This document shows, in pieces, positions 34,262 through 42,424 of a stretch of DNA of 64,000 bases. The translations under genes were made by a program, and so were the position numbers. How positions within the stretch are numbered: position 1 is the stretch's first letter; each line of letters opens with the position of its first letter. The DNA comes from Okeania sp034190295 (lineage in GTDB: Bacteria > Cyanobacteriota > Cyanobacteriia > Cyanobacteriales > Microcoleaceae): positions 1 through 64,000 of the forward strand of contig JAXHSW010000016.1 in NCBI GenBank assembly GCA_034190295.1, given 5' to 3'. Under the pieces are notes generated by a model. It made no database searches, had not been told where the DNA came from, and saw only the letters and a program-made list of their open reading frames with translations.

Positions 34262-34567
34262 TAAAGCTGCAAATATGGGAATAATTTTTATGTTTAATAT
34301 TTTCCCCTTCAAATACAGTAATTATTATCCTGATTTGGCATCCATGATTTTCATCATAAATAACTAGGGTTTACAGTCGGAAAAATTGTCCCTCAATTTT
34401 TCTGCCATAATCATCCCAAAATACTAGCTTTATGCAGCTCTTGCCACCGAAAAGCTGGTACTTTTTTTTAACCCAAAAACGCTAAAGCCAATATCAGTCA
34501 ATACGCGCGAGAATTAATCAGCAAGCTCTAACTATTCTTCTAACTCAGCACTACCAATCAAACAATT
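34262..34567. other. Intergenic of the duplicated pair
   Basis: The last 25 bases repeat the leader found before copy 1. The rest (a TTTACAGTCGG, CTTTATGCAGCTC type of sequence) resembles a segment at about 16040, where TTTATGCAGCTC also occurs. No gene is seen. Confidence 0.4.
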
Positions 34568-35887
34568 ATGAACTGTCAAGAGTCAGAACTACAAGCAAAA
34601 ATTCGTCAACAATTTGATGTAGTAACTTATCCTAGAGTACCTGTAGAAAAATCTCCCAAAGATGACTATGAATCACTTTTTATTCATAATCTAGTCACAC
34701 CATATTATCTGAGAAATCAAAAAGTCATAGAAACAGAAGGTAAAGTAATTTTAGATGCAGGATGTGGCAGTGGTTATAAAGCATTAGTATTAGCAGAAGC
34801 AAATCCAAGGGCAAAAATAGTCGGTATTGATATTTCTGAAAAATCTGTAGAATTAGCTCGTCAGCGCCTGCAATATCATGGTTTTGATAATGCAGAATTT
34901 CATGTATTACCCATAGAAGAATTGCCAAGTTTAGGTTTAGAGTTTGACTATATTAATTGTGATGAAGTGCTTTATTTATTCCCTGATATAGTTGTCGGTT
35001 TACAGGCAATGAAATCTGTTTTAAAACCCGATGGAATTATCAGAACTAATCTTCATAGTTCCCTACAACGTCATTATTATTTTAAGCTTCAGGAAGTTTT
35101 CCAAATGATGGGATTAATGAATGAAAATCCCGGAGAAATGGAAATGGAATTGGCACGAGAAACTCTGGATGCTTTGAAAGATTCAATCATACTTAAACGG
35201 CAAACTTGGAAGCCAGAAAAGATAAATGATGAAGAATGGATACACATGAATTATTTATTTATTGGGGATAAAGGTTATACCATCCCAGAGGTATTTGCTG
35301 CTTTGAAAAGTGCTGACCTGGAATTTATAAATATGGTGAACTGGCAACAGTGGGATATTATGGGTCTATTTAAAGAAGAGGATAATTTGCCAGCTTTTTT
35401 AGCAATGAGTTTGCCAGAGATTTCTGTAGAGGAGCGACTACATTTATTTGAATTGTTACAACCCATGCACCGCCTGTTGGACTTTTGGTGTGGTCATCCC
35501 CAAAAAGGTCAATCTTTTATGCTTGTTTCAGAATGGACTAACTATGACTGGAAAAAGGCTAAGGTACAACTTCATCCTCAGTTACGAAATTCTCAAGCTA
35601 GGCAAGATTTGATTAACTCTATTAATAACCATAAACTTTACGAGATTAGCAATTATGTAAAGTTGCCCACCTTATTCCCCGTTCGTATAGATAATAGCAT
35701 CGCTGCTTGCCTGCTTCCTTTATGGGATAGCGTTTGTACTTTTGAATCTCTCGTAGAAAGATGGCTAAAAATTAGGCCATTAGATCCTATTACCCTGGAA
35801 TCTGTGGGCCAGGAGAGAGCATGGGAGGAAGTTAAGGAATTGTTGGATACCCTAGACCCATTTCTGTATGTGCTTTTGGAATGTTAG
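34568..35887 (+). CDS. Class I SAM-dependent methyltransferase, copy 2 of a tandem pair
   Basis: This 439-residue protein is collinear with copy 1. The first 130 residues are nearly identical (QQFDVVTYPRVPVEKSPK, AGCGSGYKALVLAEANPRAK). The remainder is clearly diverged, especially around 165-215 and 300-380, while motifs are kept. This gradient suggests an old duplication with later gene conversion of the 5' part, or stronger constraint on the methyltransferase fold. Possible different specificity through the C-terminal region. ATG start. Confidence 0.88.
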   Translation: MNCQESELQAKIRQQFDVVTYPRVPVEKSPKDDYESLFIHNLVTPYYLRNQKVIETEGKVILDAGCGSGYKALVLAEANPRAKIVGIDISEKSVELARQRLQYHGFDNAEFHVLPIEELPSLGLEFDYINCDEVLYLFPDIVVGLQAMKSVLKPDGIIRTNLHSSLQRHYYFKLQEVFQMMGLMNENPGEMEMELARETLDALKDSIILKRQTWKPEKINDEEWIHMNYLFIGDKGYTIPEVFAALKSADLEFINMVNWQQWDIMGLFKEEDNLPAFLAMSLPEISVEERLHLFELLQPMHRLLDFWCGHPQKGQSFMLVSEWTNYDWKKAKVQLHPQLRNSQARQDLINSINNHKLYEISNYVKLPTLFPVRIDNSIAACLLPLWDSVCTFESLVERWLKIRPLDPITLESVGQERAWEEVKELLDTLDPFLYVLLEC

Positions 35888-36148
35888 TAGGTTGGGTATA
35901 ACGATAGTGAAACCCAACAAACCTTTATTGGTTTTGGGTTAATGGTGTTGGGTTTATCCTACGGATAAGCTGCGCTAACGTCCTTCAACCCAACCTAGTT
36001 TTGGCTCGTCATTGCAAGGAACGAAGGAATCCCAAAGGAGTTATTAGATGCCCTAGAGATAGCTTCCCTCCACTCTGTTCCGCTCGCAATGACTATATTG
36101 TAATGTTAGTCTTAACATTGATAAAACATCCATAAAAAAATTGCTGTA
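35888..36148. repeat. Spacer with TCATTGC.A.GG-type repeat
   Basis: GTTGGGT/ACCCAAC phrases (35891-35990) and GCTCGTCATTGCAAGGAACG with CCGCTCGCAATGAC (36005-36092) are dispersed bacterial repeat types. The second pair is inverted. No gene is seen. Confidence 0.5.
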
Positions 36149-36487
36149 ATGGAGGCAACCCCAAAAGAAATTAGAATCTACATAACTTTGGAGGGAAAGG
36201 CGCCTTTTTTAAAATGGCGTGACTCTCTGAAAGATGCTCGGGCTAGAGCTAAAATTAGAGCTAGATTAGACCGAGTTGAAGATGGAAATTTGGGAGATTG
36301 TAAGTTTGTGGGAGAAGGGGTTTATGAACTCCGAATTGACTATGGGCCAGGATATCGAATTTATTTTGGACAAGCAAATGACGTGATTATTCTATTGTTA
36401 TGGGGTGGAGACAAAAGCAACCAAAGCAAAGATATTCTTAAGGCTCAAAACTATTGGCAAGATTACAGGAGTCGTGACAATGCCTAA
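36149..36487 (+). CDS. RelE/ParE-superfamily toxin (HigB-like, phage Gp49 type)
   Basis: This 112-residue protein contains ITLEGKAPFLKWRDSLKDARARAKIRARLDRVEDGNLGDCKFVGEGVYELRIDYGPGYRIYFG and LLLWGGDKSNQSKDILKAQNYW. This is the typical order of the RelE-like addiction-module killer family, with the conserved ELRIDYGPGYR strand. Members are ribosome-dependent mRNA interferases that slow translation when the antitoxin is lost. It overlaps the next gene by 8 bp, a toxin-first (HigBA-like) arrangement. The fold is complete, so the toxin may be active. ATG start. Confidence 0.88.
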   Translation: MEATPKEIRIYITLEGKAPFLKWRDSLKDARARAKIRARLDRVEDGNLGDCKFVGEGVYELRIDYGPGYRIYFGQANDVIILLLWGGDKSNQSKDILKAQNYWQDYRSRDNA

Positions 36488-36776
36488 GAGTATTAGTTAT
36501 CATACCGAATTAATTGAATCTTTAAAGGAACCTTCAGAAGTAGCAGTTTATCTTGAGGTTGTGTTAGAGGAAGGCGATCCGAAAATGATCGAAAAAGCAT
36601 TCTCTAATGTGATAGAAGCCAGAGGGGGATTCAATTTTGTTTCCGATGATATTTATGAAAATTTTACAATATTTGACGAAAAACTTAAAGAAACGGGTGA
36701 AATAGAATTTAATCTTTTGCGGATATTACTAGAATCTTTGGGATTAAAAGTTGGGGTGAGGGTGATAGCTAGTTAG
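36480..36776 (+). CDS. Antitoxin of the HigA-like type, diverged
   Basis: From the ATG at 36480 this is 98 residues (MPKSISYHTELIESLKEPSEVAVYLEVVLEEGDPKMIEKAFSNVIEARGG). The first half matches the antidote proteins paired with the preceding toxin family (YL...LEEGDP..I..A). The second half, normally a Cro/C1 helix-turn-helix that binds the operator, is altered: FVSDDIYENFTIFDEKLKETGEIEFNLLRILLESLGLKVGVRV keeps only the last helix (LRILLESLGLKVGV). It may neutralise the toxin without strong DNA binding. The longer frame from 36405 lies inside the toxin gene and is not used. Confidence 0.8.
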   Translation: MPKSISYHTELIESLKEPSEVAVYLEVVLEEGDPKMIEKAFSNVIEARGGFNFVSDDIYENFTIFDEKLKETGEIEFNLLRILLESLGLKVGVRVIAS

Positions 36777-37199
36777 AAGAAAAAAGCGATCGCTTTAAGC
36801 CCTAACCTTGCAATGACTGGCCAGAAATGTCTTTCCTACTCACTTTGGACATTTTACGTTATTACACTCACCTACTACCTACTAATGTCATTGCGAGGGG
36901 GCTGAAAAAATAATTATGTTGATTTACTCGATCATTTGCCCCCGTGGCAATTTTCACCATCAACATTCAAGATTTTCAGAGATTGCTTCGGCTAAACATC
37001 TGCTTTCCCCAATAGTTTAACTGGTTGGGTCGTCGCCTCGCAATGACAAACCTGGCTTTCTTTACACTCTCTTGATAAGTTGGCTCTTAGATGTCCCTGA
37101 AAAAAATTTTGTAGGGAGTGATATGAAATTTCCGGAACTTGGGTAAGTTAGATTCAGGAGATAAATTTTATTTGTCCAAATTTTTATAGGAGAAAATAC
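36777..37199. repeat. Spacer with MITE-like inverted repeat upstream of the pilin gene
   Basis: TGTCATTGCGAGG (36886-36898) and CCTCGCAATGACA (37036-37048) are perfect 13-bp inverted ends 163 bp apart, a common type of dispersed element. The last 100 bp hold the pilin leader with the ribosome site AGGAG at 37188-37192. Confidence 0.6.
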
Positions 37200-37715
37200 A
37201 TGAAGACTGAATTTAAGGCCAAGTTTTTACAGCACGTTGCTAAAAAGAAAAAAGAAGAGGGTTTCACTCTAATTGAATTGTTGGTGGTTATTATCATTAT
37301 CGGGATTTTGTCTGCTATTGCACTGCCATCTTTCTTGAACCAAGCTAATAAAGCAAAGCAGTCTGAGGCGAAGCAGTATCTGGCTTCTATCAATAAAGGT
37401 CAGCAAGCTTTCTATGTTGAAAGAAACAAGTTTATTGGTGATATTGCAGAGATTGGCGACCTAGGTCTTGGTATTAAAACTGAAACTTCTAATTATACTT
37501 ATGCCCTTAATAGTGCTGATACAAGTCTCCAGGCTGCAGCATGGACCGATCAGGGTGGTGTAGCTTTGGCAGGGTATGTTGGTATAGTATTTATAGATGC
37601 CGACAAGACTTCACAATCAATTCTTTGTGAAGGTACTGGAGGACCTTTAACCTACACTCCAAACGTGGCACATACAACATGTGTTGCTACTGGAGACTTT
37701 ACAACTGCACTTTAA
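37200..37715 (+). CDS. pilA: Type IV pilin-like protein (PilA/GspG type)
   Basis: This 171-residue protein carries the class III signal KKKKEE-GFTLIELLVVIIIIGILSAIALP, where the prepilin peptidase cuts after the Gly at 21 and methylates the Phe. The GFTLIELL motif, Glu at position 5 and a C-terminal pair of cysteines (ILCEGTGG...HTTCVATG, a disulfide loop) define a major-pilin-like subunit. It is exported and assembled by the type IV pilus machine, used in cyanobacteria for gliding, adhesion and DNA uptake. The ribosome site AGGAG is strong. A terminator-like hairpin follows (37788-37816). Two SPINDLY-type transferase genes lie downstream, which suggests the pilin may be a glycosylation target (inference). 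Confidence 0.92.
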   Translation: MKTEFKAKFLQHVAKKKKEEGFTLIELLVVIIIIGILSAIALPSFLNQANKAKQSEAKQYLASINKGQQAFYVERNKFIGDIAEIGDLGLGIKTETSNYTYALNSADTSLQAAAWTDQGGVALAGYVGIVFIDADKTSQSILCEGTGGPLTYTPNVAHTTCVATGDFTTAL

Positions 37716-37787
37716 TAAAGTTTTCGTCTGAGGTTGATAGCAACCCGGATGTGTTTTTTTAAGTCAAGTTTGAATATTTGAAGACAA

Positions 37788-37816
37788 AAGGTAGTGCAAA
37801 TGCGCTACCTTATTTT
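37788..37816 (+). terminator. Intrinsic terminator-like hairpin after pilA
   Basis: AAGGTAGTGC, loop AAAT, GCGCTACCTT gives a 10-pair stem (one G-T pair) followed by ATTTTAT. It separates pilA from the downstream transferase gene. Confidence 0.7.
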
Positions 37817-37851
37817 ATAGATTATCTGAAATTACTTAGTGATATCGTTTT

Positions 37852-40086
37852 ATGGTTGGTAGTGACCTATCTATTGCTACAAGTATTTGGCAGCAAGAAG
37901 CTAATCAATGTTTAATGAATGGCAACTATGCCAAAGCAGCAAATTTATATGAACAGGCAATAACTTCAGAACCTGACAATCGTTATTACTACTGGCAGTT
38001 AGGATTAATGTTGCTATTGCAAGGGCAAGAAGTAGAAGCACAGACAACTTGGCTTTTAGCAATAGCAGATGGCGAAGTAGAAGAAGTTGACACCTGGACA
38101 CAGGAGCTTGTTGAAGTGTTGGTAACAGAAGCTAATAGACAAGCTTCATTAGAGAATTATGAAACTGCTTGGGCGATCCGGCAGCACATTCGGGAAATTA
38201 ACCCCAATCATCTCAATAACCTTTTATGTTTAATCGATCTTTCTATTACCCTTGAGACTTATACAGGAGAAGAATTAATTGAGTTTGCGGTTATCGATCG
38301 ACTTAAAGCAGAGTCATCAATAGAGCTAAATATAGATCTATTGCTCCATATATTGAAGAAACTATTAATTTCTGCCCCCATAAATCAATCATCTGTAGAT
38401 TTTGCAGAAGTCTGTGCAAATTATATTCAGAAACCACAAGATTTTATTAATATTCTCAGCCCCGTAGTATATGAGATTGCTTATTCTTATGGAGAGCGGA
38501 GAACCGCGATTAAATATCTAGAAATAGCTTTAAATTTAGCACCGCAACATTTAGAAACTCTGCGTAATCTCGCTCAATTTTATATTGATACAACTAATTT
38601 TACATTAGGAATAGACTATGCAAAGAAATGCTATTCTCTTTCAGAAAAAATATGGGAGAAAATTTTTGATAATCACAACATAATCAAGGGAATGATGTCT
38701 TCTGGAGGATATAATCAAGAAGTTAAACAATTAATTGAGCGACAAGAATTATTACTAGAGTCTCTAATTAAATCTCCCCCAAATGAACTGGGGTCGTCAG
38801 TAAATTTAATGCGTTTATACAATTGCTGCTTCTTTTTTCCCTATATTAAAGACTCTCCTCAGAAGAATACTATACTTCGTCAGAAAGTTGCTAGAATTTG
38901 TCAAACAAATATGGAGCGTTCTCATCAAGAAGTAGTTCAAAAATATCGTCAGAGATTATCAATATCTTCATCAGATAAAAGTTTAGGAAAGCCTTTAAAA
39001 ATTGGATATTTATCTCATTGCTTGAAAAGACATTCTGTAGGCTGGATAGCACGATGGCTCTTTGAGCATCACGACCGCGATAGATTTGAAATTTATGCTT
39101 ATTTAATAGCGGCAGATAATCGCCAAGATCCTTTACAAGAATGGTATGCAAACAAGGCAAGCACAGCTTACAAATATGGCATCGGAGGAGGAAATATCGC
39201 AAAACAAATTTATGAAGACGAGATTGATATTTTAATCGATCTTGATAGCGTTACTTTAACAAATACTTGTGGAATTATGGCATTGAAGCCAGCACCAGTG
39301 CAGGTAACATGGTTGGGTTGGGATGCTTCAGGAGTACCAACTATTGATTATTATATTGCCGATCCTTATGTTTTGCCGGAAAATGCTCAAGAGTATTACT
39401 CTGAAAAAATCTGGCGACTTCCTCAAACTTACGTCGCAGTAAGTGGTTTTGAAGTGGGTTTACCTAGTTTGCGTCGAGACGAACTAAATATTCCTGATGA
39501 TGCAGCGATCTATCTAAGCGTTCAAAAAGGACCTAAATATAATCCTCAGATGTTGAGATTGCAGATGCGTATTTTGCGCAACGTACCGAATAGCTATTTT
39601 TTAATTAAGGGATATGGTAATAAAGATTTCCTGAACGATTTTATTATAGAGATAGCTGCAGAAGAAGGAGTAGGGAGCGAACGTCTCAGATTTATAGACA
39701 GAGTAAGTTTTGAGGAAATCCATCGAGCCAATTTAGCCATTGCAGATATTGTTTTAGATACCTACCCATACAATGGCGCAACAACTACTTTAGAAACTCT
39801 GTGGATGGGTATTCCGATGGTAACACGAGTGGGCGAACAGTTTGCAGCACGCAATAGCTACACCATGATGATGAATGCTGGTATAACTGAAGGCATTGCT
39901 TGGACTGATGAAGAATATCTTGAGTGGGGAATTAAATTGGGTAGGGATGAAAACCTGAGAAAGCAAATTTCATGGAAATTAAAAAAATCCAGGCAAACTG
40001 CTCCATTGTGGGATACTAAGCAGTTTACTCGTGAAATGGAAAACGCATATCAGCAAATGTGGCAGAGATATATCGACGGTGATTAG
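37852..40086 (+). CDS. SPINDLY-family (GT41) O-GlcNAc-type glycosyltransferase with N-terminal TPR, copy 1
   Basis: This 744-residue protein has TPR helices at the N-terminus (ANLYEQAITSEPDNRYYYWQLGLMLL). More helices follow, then a GT41 catalytic part from about 380 (LKIGYLSHCLKRHSVGWIARWLFEHHDRDRF, DILIDLDSVTLTNTCGIMALKPAPVQVTWLGWDAS, PMVTRVGEQFAARNSYTMMMNAG). The family adds GlcNAc, or other sugars, to Ser/Thr of proteins in the cytoplasm. The His-containing DLxGHT stretch of human OGT is DLDSVT here, as in other cyanobacterial members, while RHSVGW is kept. It follows the pilin gene and precedes a paralogue with 68 bp between. ATG start. Confidence 0.9.
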   Translation: MVGSDLSIATSIWQQEANQCLMNGNYAKAANLYEQAITSEPDNRYYYWQLGLMLLLQGQEVEAQTTWLLAIADGEVEEVDTWTQELVEVLVTEANRQASLENYETAWAIRQHIREINPNHLNNLLCLIDLSITLETYTGEELIEFAVIDRLKAESSIELNIDLLLHILKKLLISAPINQSSVDFAEVCANYIQKPQDFINILSPVVYEIAYSYGERRTAIKYLEIALNLAPQHLETLRNLAQFYIDTTNFTLGIDYAKKCYSLSEKIWEKIFDNHNIIKGMMSSGGYNQEVKQLIERQELLLESLIKSPPNELGSSVNLMRLYNCCFFFPYIKDSPQKNTILRQKVARICQTNMERSHQEVVQKYRQRLSISSSDKSLGKPLKIGYLSHCLKRHSVGWIARWLFEHHDRDRFEIYAYLIAADNRQDPLQEWYANKASTAYKYGIGGGNIAKQIYEDEIDILIDLDSVTLTNTCGIMALKPAPVQVTWLGWDASGVPTIDYYIADPYVLPENAQEYYSEKIWRLPQTYVAVSGFEVGLPSLRRDELNIPDDAAIYLSVQKGPKYNPQMLRLQMRILRNVPNSYFLIKGYGNKDFLNDFIIEIAAEEGVGSERLRFIDRVSFEEIHRANLAIADIVLDTYPYNGATTTLETLWMGIPMVTRVGEQFAARNSYTMMMNAGITEGIAWTDEEYLEWGIKLGRDENLRKQISWKLKKSRQTAPLWDTKQFTREMENAYQQMWQRYIDGD

Positions 40087-40154
40087 CTACTAGCAATAAT
40101 TAAACATCAATATAATTTGATTAAGTTACAAAAATTCTTCGCTGAAATTAATTT

Positions 40155-42401
40155 ATGACTACTGATAACTTACAAAGTAACTTGGCAATAAATTTACAAA
40201 AACAAGCAGAGCAGCATTGGGTAGCTGGTCGCTATGAAAATGCCTCTTTGTGCTACGAGCAAGTAATTGAAATACAGTCAGAAAACAAATCTAATTACTG
40301 GTATTTAGGTTTAATGTTGCTTCTACTAGAAAAAGAGGAAGAAGCACAAACAACTTGGCTGTGGGCGATGGCGGATGGAGATGCAGAGCAAATTGAAAAG
40401 TGGAGTAGGGATTTAGTTGATATATTAGCCACAGAAGCTAACCGTCAAATGGGAATGCAAAGGTATAGAGTTGCCTGGGCAATTCGCCAGCATATTCGAG
40501 GAATTAATCCAGAAGATATTAATAATTTATTACATTTAATTGGCTTGTCAATACAACTAGAATTTTATACAGGAAAAGAAATAATAGAATGGGGAATTCT
40601 GGAATTATTACAGGGTAAACCAGATATAACTTTAGATCAATACCTATTAGTTAATGTTTGGGATATAACTTTAAAATATGCCCCTTTATTGCCTTCTGCT
40701 AGAGATTTAACAGCAGCAATGGTTCCTCATATCCAGAAACAAGAAATCGTAGAAAAGTTTGTTAGTAATATTATTCAGTTAAGCTATGAATTAGCCTATG
40801 TCATACATCAACACAATCTAGCGATAAATTACTGTGAATTAGGTTTACAAGTATGCTATCAAGATATCAAATTATTAAGTGCCTTATCAAATTTTCATAC
40901 AGATGTGGGTCAATACTCACAGGCTATAAACTACGCTAAAAAAGCATATAAATTAGTTACAGAACTACCAGATTTGCTTTATCAAAATTATTTAATTATT
41001 AAGTCAATGATGAGTTCTGGTGGATATTGGCAGGAAGTATTTGCACTGATGTCTGAACAAAAAGAACTACTTGGTAAACTGTATCAGGAACAACCAAAAA
41101 ACTTAGGAGTGGGCGATCGCCTAGTTGGTTTATATGCCACAACTTACTATTTCCCGTATTTGCAAGATAATCCTCAAGAAAATATTAAACTACGGCAACA
41201 AGTAACTCGCGTATGCCAAGCTAATCTAGAGAACGCTTGTCAAAAAGAAATTCACAAATATCAGAGTAGATATACTAATATTCCGGCAGTTAATGTAGAG
41301 AAAAACACTCTCAAAATAGGATACATTTGTTCTTGTTTAAGAAGACATTCTGTTGGTTGGCTGGCTCGATCTTTATTTAAGCATCACGACCGCGAAAGGT
41401 TTAAAATTTATGCCTATATGCTGGGTGCTACTCAAACCAATGACGATCTGCAAAAATGGTATATTCATTATGCAGATATACCCCGTTTATATGGTTTGGC
41501 ACAAATTGAAATAGCAGAACAAATTTATCAAGATGAAATCGATATCTTAATAGATATTGACAGCTTAACTATAACCAGCACCTGTGGCATTACGGCACTC
41601 AAACCAGCACCAGTACAAGCCACTTGGCTTGGTTGGGATGCTTCAGAAGTACCAACTATAGATTATTATATTGCCGATCCTTATGTTTTGCCGGAAAATG
41701 CCCAGGAATATTATCAGACAAAAATATGGAGGCTCCCTCAAACTTACCTAGCTGTAGATGGTTTTGAAGTATCTGTACCAAGTATTACTCGTGCAGATTT
41801 AGAAATTCCCAATGATGCAGTAGTTTACTTAGGGGTGCAAAGAGGTCCTAAATATAATCCCCAAATAGCTAAATTACAAATGCAAATTTTGAAGGAAGTT
41901 CCTCATAGTTACTTTTTAATTAAAGGTTTCGGGGAACAAGACTCTCTCAACCGTTTTTTCTTTGATATAGCTGAGAAAGAAGGGGTATTCAGAGACCGGA
42001 TAAAATTTATTCCTAGAGTCACACTAGAAGAAACTCACCGCGCCAACTTACAGATAGCAGATGTTGTCCTCGACACTTACCCCTATAATGGCGCGACCAC
42101 TACTTTAGAGACTCTGTGGATGGGTATTCCAATGGTAACTCGTGTGGGCGAACAATTTGCAGCCCGCAATAGCTACACCATGATGATGAATGTTGGTCTC
42201 ACAGAAGGTATTGCTTGGACCGATGAAGAATATGTTGAGTGGGGAATTAGGTTAGGAAAAGATGAAGCATTAAGACAACAAATATCTTGGAAACTAAGGA
42301 AGTCAAGACAAACTTCCCCACTATGGAATGCCAAGCAATTTACTGTTGAAATGGAGAAAGCATACGAGCAAATGTGGCAAATTTATATGGATGGAAAATA
42401 A
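40155..42401 (+). CDS. SPINDLY-family (GT41) O-GlcNAc-type glycosyltransferase with N-terminal TPR, copy 2
   Basis: This 748-residue protein is collinear with the preceding gene. The catalytic part (from about 385) is very similar (ADPYVLPENAQEYYQTKIWRLPQTYLAV, GATTTLETLWMGIPMVTRVGE), while the middle TPR region is diverged. The N-terminal block YWYLGLMLLLLEKEEEAQTTWLW recurs in the TPR-methyltransferase at 56731-57657. Two enzymes with the same catalytic part but different TPR arrays fit two different protein targets (inference). Stop lies 23 bp from the stop of the convergent gene. Confidence 0.9.
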   Translation: MTTDNLQSNLAINLQKQAEQHWVAGRYENASLCYEQVIEIQSENKSNYWYLGLMLLLLEKEEEAQTTWLWAMADGDAEQIEKWSRDLVDILATEANRQMGMQRYRVAWAIRQHIRGINPEDINNLLHLIGLSIQLEFYTGKEIIEWGILELLQGKPDITLDQYLLVNVWDITLKYAPLLPSARDLTAAMVPHIQKQEIVEKFVSNIIQLSYELAYVIHQHNLAINYCELGLQVCYQDIKLLSALSNFHTDVGQYSQAINYAKKAYKLVTELPDLLYQNYLIIKSMMSSGGYWQEVFALMSEQKELLGKLYQEQPKNLGVGDRLVGLYATTYYFPYLQDNPQENIKLRQQVTRVCQANLENACQKEIHKYQSRYTNIPAVNVEKNTLKIGYICSCLRRHSVGWLARSLFKHHDRERFKIYAYMLGATQTNDDLQKWYIHYADIPRLYGLAQIEIAEQIYQDEIDILIDIDSLTITSTCGITALKPAPVQATWLGWDASEVPTIDYYIADPYVLPENAQEYYQTKIWRLPQTYLAVDGFEVSVPSITRADLEIPNDAVVYLGVQRGPKYNPQIAKLQMQILKEVPHSYFLIKGFGEQDSLNRFFFDIAEKEGVFRDRIKFIPRVTLEETHRANLQIADVVLDTYPYNGATTTLETLWMGIPMVTRVGEQFAARNSYTMMMNVGLTEGIAWTDEEYVEWGIRLGKDEALRQQISWKLRKSRQTSPLWNAKQFTVEMEKAYEQMWQIYMDGK

Positions 42402-42424
42402 AAATAAGTAACTAAGTAATCTTC

